Of a DNA stretch of 64,000 nucleotides, positions 7,923-16,200 are shown piece after piece (position 1 is the first letter of the stretch; each line of letters starts with the position of its first letter). The DNA lies in contig NZ_JAHCMB010000061.1 in the NCBI RefSeq assembly GCF_019904155.1, forward strand, positions 1 to 64,000. Direction: 5' to 3'. Position numbers and translations under genes: made by a program. The stretch comes from Paenibacillus sinensis (GTDB taxonomy: Bacteria; Bacillota; Bacilli; Paenibacillales; Paenibacillaceae). Below the pieces are notes generated by a model, which made no database searches, was not told where the DNA came from, and saw only the letters and a program-made list of their open reading frames with translations.

Positions 7923-9107
7923 TTACAGAGGAAGCTCATTGATAACCTGCGGCGCCGATACCGGCTTGCCGTAGTCGACATTGTCGGTGCCGGTGACCGT
8001 CTGTTTGCCGTTCATCCGCACCTGAACCATGGCATTATCCGAGTTGAGCGACGCGGTAAGCACGACGGATTCCAGCAGCTCGGCCGGAACCTGGCTGCCG
8101 TCGTCGAACATGTCGTCCTTCAGCGAGACGGTAACGACGCCGCTCTGATCTTCGGTTATCGAATCGAGCACCGTATCCGAAGTCATGACGGTCTCCAGCC
8201 CATCCTGGGATTCGGGACCCGCGATCAACTCATTCATTGCCGCCTTCAAGCGGTCCTGTCCGGGTGTCACGAACTTCGTTACCGGAACATAATACTGCAC
8301 GCCGCTTGGGGAAGCGGCCGAGAAGAAGACCGTCACGGCGCTGGAGTTCATGACGGATGGCCCCTGGGCCGGAAGATTGATTCCGATGCTGCGGGTCAGC
8401 GGACGGTCGAGCGGCGTCCCTTTCAGCGGCATTTCACTGAGCTTTTTTCCGTCCATCGAGAGCTGTACGCTTTGAACTCCCTTTTGTCCGGTCAGCGTCC
8501 AGGTTACGGCCTCCAGCAGCTTGCGCTCATCCGCCGGTGCGTAGGAGCCGAAGCTGCCGCCGAAATCGACAGTAGCCACGCCGTTCTCCACCTTCACGCT
8601 GTTAATCTTCGTACCCTGTGGAAGCACTCCGCTGAAGCCTTCCGGCAGGCTCGAGGCGGAATCCCCGCCCTGCACGAGCGCTTCAAGCGACTGCTTCAGC
8701 GCGTCATCCTTATTCGCTTGAGCAAGATCCAGCGCCATCGGAGCCAGGAGACCGCTGTCGTTCTGCAGATAGACCGTTGTGCGCTCCGCCCCGGTCTTGG
8801 TGCTGGCCGCGCCTGCGCTTCCGGCTCCGGCGGCAGCCGAATTCGCCGCGTCTTCGCCGGCAGCCGCCTGATCGCTGCCGGAGCTACCGGTGTCGGCTGC
8901 AGCGATGTCGCTGTCCGACACCGGCGCCATGACGCCGGCATCCAGCGTCTTGTCGGTTGACTGCAGCATCTGGGCCTCCACGTCGCCGGGAGGCGGATCG
9001 ATGGCCGCCGAGCTGTCCCCTCCGAACCAGCCGCAGCCGGACAGAGCCAGCGGCAGTGCCAGCAGACAAGCGGCCGAGACAGAAGCTAGTTTGTGCTTAT
9101 TGTTCAT
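7923..9107 (-). CDS. gerM: GerMN-domain lipoprotein (spore germination protein GerM)
   Basis: 394 residues. The N-terminus is a lipoprotein signal with lipobox LALSGC (Cys25), followed by a long Ala/Gly/Asp-rich linker (about residues 30-105). Two GerMN domains follow: roughly 110-225 (TVYLQND...GVQSVQLSMDG) and 255-385 (VTVFF...VQVRMNGKQ). GerM in B. subtilis is needed in the mother cell during sporulation, for engulfment and cortex assembly. The link to rph-rdgB supports the symbol. The linker is longer and more repetitive than in the Bacillus protein. Confidence 0.92.
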   Translation of the reverse strand: MNNKHKLASVSAACLLALPLALSGCGWFGGDSSAAIDPPPGDVEAQMLQSTDKTLDAGVMAPVSDSDIAAADTGSSGSDQAAAGEDAANSAAAGAGSAGAASTKTGAERTTVYLQNDSGLLAPMALDLAQANKDDALKQSLEALVQGGDSASSLPEGFSGVLPQGTKINSVKVENGVATVDFGGSFGSYAPADERKLLEAVTWTLTGQKGVQSVQLSMDGKKLSEMPLKGTPLDRPLTRSIGINLPAQGPSVMNSSAVTVFFSAASPSGVQYYVPVTKFVTPGQDRLKAAMNELIAGPESQDGLETVMTSDTVLDSITEDQSGVVTVSLKDDMFDDGSQVPAELLESVVLTASLNSDNAMVQVRMNGKQTVTGTDNVDYGKPVSAPQVINELPL

Positions 9108-9362
9108 TTGATTATGCCCCTTTCCAGGTTATCGATACGGTTTGTACTGCTATGTATACGAGCCCTCGGAGCAAAAAATAACAACAGCTTATCCAGCTTC
9201 TTTCCCTTTATGCTAAAGTCCTTTGACAGCAGAGCTCCGCATAAGACTGCCTTTCTGGACAAATACTTCCGGTACACGTACAATTTGACTACGGCGAAGA
9301 CCGGCGGGCCTTGCGCCGTACCAGATAATCCAACCAACGATAACTGAACGGGGTGACCGAAC

Positions 9363-9962
9363 ATGGCCGACGCCAAAATTCCCTACAGCCTCAACAGCAA
9401 AGCCGTCGCTCAAGCGACGCAAGCCTGGCTGCATACGCGCGGGGTCAAAGTCGAGCAGATTGCCGAGCTTGTCTTACTGCTTCAGAAGAAATATTATCCA
9501 AATATTACCATGGAAGAATGCATTCACAATGTAGAAATGGTACTCAGCAAGCGGGAGGTGCAGAACGCCGTATTGACCGGTATTCAGCTCGATCTGCTGG
9601 CGGAGGAAGGGAAGCTGTTCTCCCCGCTTCAGGACATGATTGAAAATGACGAGGGCCTGTACGGGGTCGACGAGATTCTGGCCTTTTCCATCGTCAATGT
9701 ATACGGAAGCATCGGCTTCACCAATTATGGCTATGTCGACAAGCTGAAGCCGGGCATTCTGGAGAGGCTGAACGACAGAAGCACCGGCGAGGTTCACACC
9801 TTCCTCGACGATATCGTCGGAGCCGTGGCCGCGGCTGCCAGCAGCCGGATCGCACACCGGAAACAGGCGGAGCGGGAGAATGACCTTGGGCTCCCTCACG
9901 CTCCCGAAGATACCGAGGATGCGGCCAAACATCTGGACGCTAACAGGGGACAGACGGACTAA
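9363..9962 (+). CDS. pgpA: Phosphatidylglycerophosphatase A-like protein (YutG family)
   Basis: 199 residues, matching the Bacillus YutG/PgpA family, which dephosphorylates phosphatidylglycerophosphate to phosphatidylglycerol. Visible are the N-terminal helical part, the YGVDEILAFSIVNVYGSIGFTNYG block, and the acidic HTFLDDIVGAVAAA segment near residue 150. There are few strongly hydrophobic segments compared with proteobacterial PgpA, which is normal for this Gram-positive branch. It starts at an ATG with GGGGTG upstream and is divergent from gerM across 255 bp in which I see no other gene. A terminator follows at 10032. Confidence 0.82.
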   Translation: MADAKIPYSLNSKAVAQATQAWLHTRGVKVEQIAELVLLLQKKYYPNITMEECIHNVEMVLSKREVQNAVLTGIQLDLLAEEGKLFSPLQDMIENDEGLYGVDEILAFSIVNVYGSIGFTNYGYVDKLKPGILERLNDRSTGEVHTFLDDIVGAVAAAASSRIAHRKQAERENDLGLPHAPEDTEDAAKHLDANRGQTD

Positions 9963-10031
9963 AGTCATCATTTCCTACCAATACAACCCCAAAAAAACCG
10001 CTCCTGAACCAAATAATAAAAGAGAGTTAAG

Positions 10032-10075
10032 CGGCCTTGGTCCTGAATTCGAGGGGACTGAGGCCGTTTTGCTTT
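10032..10075 (+). terminator. Terminator of pgpA
   Basis: CGGCCT..GTCC pairs with GGAC..AGGCCG (two internal mismatches) and is followed by TTTTGCTTT. Confidence 0.65.
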
Positions 10076-10170
10076 GCCTGTAACCGTTCGTATTGGCAAT
10101 ATAGGTTTTTTGCTTTCTTGAACAATCGTAAATTTCTCCAACGCCTTAAACTTTTTTTGCTTCATGAAAA

Positions 10171-10230
10171 ATACTCCCCATACAGTGACAGGTTTTTATT
10201 ATTTCGCCTGTCTACTATATGGGGAGCATA
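10171..10230. repeat. 60-nt interrupted inverted repeat
   Basis: The outer arms TACTCCCCATA / TATGGGGAGCA and inner arms GACAGG / CCTGTC bracket an AT-rich centre. It is far downstream of pgpA and lacks a terminal T-run after the outer arm, so it is not an ordinary terminator. It may be a miniature mobile element or a transcript-processing hairpin. The rest of 9963-10296 holds the pgpA terminator and nothing else I can identify. Confidence 0.5.
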
Positions 10231-10296
10231 TTACTAACCCTCGGCCAGCCTTCTTTGCTTAGCTGGAATATATCCTGCTCAGCCGCTTGAAGCGGC

Positions 10297-13200
10297 TTAC
10301 AGGTTCAGCAGTTTATAAATGACAGCCGCAGCCTGCGCGCGGGTCGTCGCCGATTCAGGTCGGAAGGAGCCATCCTCGAAGCCGGTAATCAGACCGGCTT
10401 GCTGCACGCCTGCGACGCTTGATACGGCGTAGCCTGCGATGCCTGCCTGGTCGGTGAAGACTGCCGCCTGTGCTTCAGTTTTCACACCGAGCGTGATTCC
10501 GGCGGCTTGCACCGCCCGGGAGAGCATGACCGCCATATCTTCCCGCGTAATCGTTTCATTGGCTCCGAACGTGCCATCAGCTTTGCCCTTGACGATGCCG
10601 AGCGTCGTACCCGCTGCTACGGCGTCCTCGTACCAGGCGTCAGCCGGGATGTCGCGGAATGTCGTCGCCGTCTGCGCATCCTTTGCGCTCAGCCCGAGAG
10701 CGGTGACGAGCATCTGCAGGAATTCCGCGCGGGTCACGGAGCGGCCCGGCTCAAAGGAGCCGGCAGAGGTGCCCTGGATAATCTGTCTGGCCGCCAGTGA
10801 CTGAATCATATCTTTGGCCCACAATGCGGTATCCAGGTCTCCGAGCTTGACATCCGCGTACGCCACGGCGTAGCGGCCGAAATGCTGCGGGCTGAACTGC
10901 ATGCGGCCCGAAGCTGCGGCATAGACGCCGTTCTTGACCACTTCCTTCTGTCCGTTCTCGCCGATGTAGTAGATCACGAGCAGGCTGGCGAGTTCGCCGG
11001 CCTTCGGCGTGTAGTCGAACGCCACCTTCACCGAGCCCTTGCCTGGGAAGGCCGGAACCTTAGCGCCGTCTACCATGAGATCAAGATCGTACACCGGATG
11101 CTCGCCGATCAGCAGCTTGGCGTCTCCGGTCAAACCTTCGGACGTCACCGGAGTGACCGTGATGCTCAATGTCTGGGCATTTTGGCCGAAGATGGCGGCA
11201 TCGTCCGTTGCGAGCGTGATGCCGACTCCGCCGCTACGGATAGTGATGGAACCAACTTGATCGGCTGCCTGAAGCAGCGGCTGCGCCGGCAGCGCCACCT
11301 CCAGCTTGCCTGCAGCCTGCTGGCCGACAATCTCAATCTGGAGTTGTCCATTCGCTGCGCCCTGCAGCGCAGCGCGAAGCTCGCTCTCCGTCAGGCTGAC
11401 CGTTACATTGCCGTTGCTGTCCGGCTTGGCGGTGACAGTCGTCACCCCGCCGGTGGTGCTCACGACGCTGCCGGTGGAGCTTGCGGCGGAAGTCGTCGTA
11501 CTTCCGGTGCTGCCGTTATTTCCATTATTTTCGTTGCTGCCGCTTCCGGCAGCAGTTACCGTCACGACCGTCTGGGCCGTGAAGCTGCCGTCTTCGGTCG
11601 TTGCGGTAATCGTCGCCGTGCCCGCCGATTTTGCGGTAACGACACCGACTGCGTCCACACTCGCAACCTCGCTGTTGCTGCTGCTCCAGACGACATTTTG
11701 ATTCGTCGCATTCGCCGGTGCGACTGTTGCCGTAAGTGCGCCGCTGCCGCCCGTTGTCAGGCTCAGCTCAGTCGGGTTCACGCTTACGCCCGTTGTCGGC
11801 ACAATCTCCGGTGCAGGGTCGGTCACCGTCACGATCGTCTCGGCTGTGAAGCCGCCGTCCTCTGTCGTCACGGTGATCGTCGCCGTGCCTGCAGCCTTCG
11901 CAGTAACGATGCCGCTGTTGTCCACGGCGGCAATCCCGCTGTCGCTGCTGCTCCAGACGACATTTTGATTCGTTGCATTCGCCGGAGCGATCGTTGCCGT
12001 CAGACGTCCGCTGCCGCCCGTCGCCAGGCTCAGCTCGATCCGGTTCACGCTTACACCAGTTACCGCCACTGTTTCCGGTTCGGTATCGGTTACCGTCACG
12101 ATCGTCTCGGCTGTGAAGCCGCCGTCCTCCGTCGTCACGGTGATCGTCGCCGTGCCCGCCGCCTTCGCGGTGACGACGCCGTCTTCGTCCACAGTGACAA
12201 TCTCATCGTCGCTGCTGCTCCAGGTTACCTTTTGGTTCGCTGCATCCAGCGGTTCGATGATCGCTGTCAGGCTGCTGCTGCCGCCTGTCGCCAGGCTCAG
12301 CTCCGTCCGGTCCAGGCTCACGCCCGTTACCGCCACGGCATCCGCCTTAACCGTTACCGGAACGGTGAATGTCTTGCCGTTTACCGTCGATGCGGTAATG
12401 TTGGCCTGTCCTGCGCCGACCGCCGTAACGACGCCCGACTCATCCACCTTGGCTATCGCTTCGTCGCTCGATGTCCAGGACACGCGAGGGTCCGCGACCA
12501 CAGGCAGCACGAGCGGCTGCAGCTGCACGGTCGAGCCGATCGCCAGGGCAGCCGTGGCCGGATCGACGGAGATGCCGTCGGGGTCCGCAACGAAGGCTCC
12601 GTTTGCCTGGAATACGGTGACGCCTACCCAGTCCTTCGTGGTCGACACGCCGTAGATGTTCAATCGGATGTATCTGCCGTATGCCGACTCCGGCAGCTGC
12701 AGATCGAATATCGTCGAGGCGCTGCCTGCATAGCTGGCGCCGCTGTCATAAACCGTCTGCCAGTCGGACCCGTTGTCCGAGACGAGCAGGCTGTATTTCA
12801 TCGTCTGCCAGAAGCTCATCTTGAAGCTGTCGATCCGCGCCGTCCGGCCGAGATCGATCTGCCAGTATTCCGGGGTTGCCGTCGTCTGGAGGTTGGCCCC
12901 CGTCGACCAGGCGGTGCCGGTCGCGTTCATCGTCGCCGCGTTGTCAATCGGACTCGACAGCGGATACTTGCTGATAAGTTTGCTGGCCGAGACGCTGCCG
13001 CCGTTGGCCACGTAGCCGCCGGACAAATCGGTGCTCACGGTGACTGCAGCCGATCCGACTGCGCCTCCGTTCACCGCCGTCGCCCGGATGTTGGCCGTAC
13101 CCGCGGCAATTGCGGTCACGCGGCCGCTGTCATCCACCATGGCCACCGCCTCATTGTCCGAGGACCAGTTGATCACTTTGTCGTTCACATAGACCGGAAG

Positions 13201-16200
13201 CACTTCGGCCGTCAGGTTAGCCGATAAGCCCGCCGTCAGTTTCAGCGTGCTTGGGCTGACCTGGACACTCTCGGCTACTTGGCTGCTGTCATACGCCAGA
13301 GCCGTTACCGCTGCGCGGAGCGCCTGCTCCCGCTCATCGGCTTCGCTCTGCCGGGATGCGTTCCAATGCTCCGCCTGCGCCTGCGCCAGAACCGTCTGCG
13401 CCGCGCTCAGCGCCGTCTTGTAAACGCTCAGGCTGTCCGCCGTGTAAGCCGTGTCGGCTGCCGTCTTCGCTGCAATCGCATCATCGATGGCGGATTGCAG
13501 TCCGGACAGGTCGATAACGGCCTCGCCGGTTACATGAAGATTGAACGAGGTCGCTCCCGTGTAGCCGCCGTGGTCCGGGTAAGCATCCACGGTCAACGTG
13601 ATGACCGCATCTCCCGCGGTCAGCGCCGTAAGGAGACCCGTGCCGGAATCGATCGAGGCGACGGCCGGATCGGAGGAGCTCCAGATCAGGCTCCGGACAT
13701 CCGCCGTGGAAGGATTCAGAATCGCCTTCAGCTGCATGGACGATCCGGTATCCAGCTCCACAGCGGTCTGGTCGATCGCTTGGCCATGGTCATCGTTAAT
13801 GCCGATGGCTTCGACCGGAATGATCGGATGGACGCTGACGCTGGCAGAAGCCGACAGCGACGGGTCGGAGACTGATGTTGCCGTAACGGTTACGATGCCG
13901 TCGCTCACCGCGGTCACGAGACCCGACGAGCTCACCGTTGCCACGGAAGCGTCGCTGGTCGTCCAGACGACCGACTGATCAACGGCGGTCACGTTCGGAT
14001 TAACCGTTGCCTTCAGCTGCGCCGTATTTCCCGGCGTCCCCGGGATGTCGAGCAGGCTGACCGAGGAATGGTCCAGAGTCACGGACGACGCCACCGGCGC
14101 GGCGGCGTAGACGTTGAAGTTGTCGAACTGCGACGTCCAGCTCATGCTGCCGCCGGAGACGCGCGTCGCGTAGATCTCCAGATAGCCGAGCGATCCACTG
14201 AAGCTCGTGCCGGACGCGAACGGCAGGTCGCTGACCGTAACGGTCTGGGACGTCGCCTTGTTCGTCAGCGTGAAGGCTGACTTCTTCGCCGTCATATCCA
14301 GCGTAACTGTAACATGATACGTCGTATTCGCCGTGGCGAAGCCGCTGGAGGCAACAGCCGTGCCCGTAAGCGCCGTATTGGCCGTCAGCGTGGCGCTCGT
14401 GCTGTACAGCAGGGAGCTGGAGGCTCCCGTCGGAACGCCGAAGGTCAGATAATTGTTGTGGGCGCTGTCCTGAATGCGCAGCTGCCCTGTGCCGGACGAC
14501 GGCGAGCCGACGTTCCAGTCAAAATCCAGCACAATCTTGTTGTTGGTCAGATTGAAGCTCTTATAAGCGGCTCTTGCGCCGCTGCCGCCCGCCGTCAGCT
14601 GCAGCAGCTGGCTGGACGCGCCGGCCGGAGAAGCCACGGCCGCTCCGATGGCGGACGCCGAGCCCGCCGTCACCGACCAGTTGTCGCCGATGTTCCGGTT
14701 ATCAAAGCTCTCGCTCACTGCCGGCACATAGACGGTCGTGGAAGCGTTAAAGCCTCCGTCGCCGGTCGTTGCCGTAATGACCGCGGTTCCCGCCTTGCGC
14801 GCCGTCACGACGCCGAAGGCGTCGACGGAGGCGATGGACGGGTTGTTGCTGGACCATGCGATGTCCAGATTGGTCGCATCCTCCGGCAGCACGGTTGCCT
14901 TCAATTGAACGGTCGGAGCCGTCGAGGCCGGATTCGTCGAAGAGAAGAAATCGGATGCAAAGTAGTAAGCCTCCTGGTCCAGAGCGACGCCGGTCACTGC
15001 AACCGGCGTCGATTGCACGTTGACCGCCACGGTCCGTGTATAGCCGCCGTCCTGGGTCACTGCCGTCACGGTGGCGGTTCCTTCCTTATGGCCGGTGATC
15101 CGTCCCGCCGAATCGACCATGGCGACCGATTCGTCGGAGCTGCTCCAGAGAATGGTCTTGTTGTAGGCATCGTCCGGCGAAACAACGGCCGTAATCGGCC
15201 GTGTCGTGCCGATCATCAGATTCAGCGCCGATTTGTCCAGCATCAGCCCGGTTACCATGACCGGAACGACGTTGATGACGGCGGAAGCATGGATCGCCGG
15301 ATCGTCAACGGAGGTCGCCGTGATCGTCGTAGTGCCCGTCGTCAGAGTTGTGACAAGTCCGTTTGCGTCAACCGAAGCCACGTCCGGAGCCGAGGACGAC
15401 CAGGTGACGTCGGCGAAGCTGGCGTTCGCGGGAGCCACGGTCGCCGTCAGCTGCTCGGTCCGGCCCAGGCTGACCGTCGCGCTCGTCTTGTTCAGCGTTA
15501 CGGAGGTGACCGGAATCTTCGTTGCGTTCAGCGTGAACGAGGCAAGCGCCGTACCGTCCACGGATTCCGCGGTGACCGTGGTCGTTCCGTCATGCTTGAC
15601 GTTCAGCTTCACATTCTGCGTGACATTGGATTGCTGGTAGAACGTTCCGGGATTCGAGGACTGCCAGAATTCGCCCAGGAACGAAGCGACGGACGGATCG
15701 CTGGAGCGGAAAATAATTCGCTGATCCGTTGTCCCCGCCGGCAGCGTGCCCTTGAGCACGAGCTTATCCCATACGACGGCGTTCACGGTGCTTCCGGCCG
15801 CCGTGCCTCCCACCGTCAGGGTCAGGTTGCCGCTGCCGGCGGTTGACGCCGGTGCAACCGTCACTGTGGACGAAGCCGTCAGCCCGCCCGCCAGAGTCTT
15901 GGCCGTAATGACGGCGGTGCCCGTTTGATGTGCGATGACATAGCCGGAGGCATTGACCTCCGCAACCGCCGGATCGCTGGATGACCATACCAGCGTGCTG
16001 TCAAAGACCTTTTTGTCGGAGGATGCGTTGGAATCCGGCGCGATGGTCGGCAGCAGACGATCCGTCGTGCCGGCTGTCAGCGACAGAGAAGTCCGGTCCA
16101 GCGTAATTGATGTCGGCTCCGTCTTCGTGACCGAGTACGTGCCGAAGCCCTGCAGCGGCGACAGCATCGTCGCCGGCTTGTTCTTGGCGTGGCCTCTCCA

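Noticed and set aside
10882..13227. Long plus-strand open frame (781 codons) and others opposite the galactanase gene
   Set aside because: They mirror the codon pattern of the GC-rich minus-strand gene, are rich in Arg/His/Cys and lack ribosome binding sites and recognisable domains.
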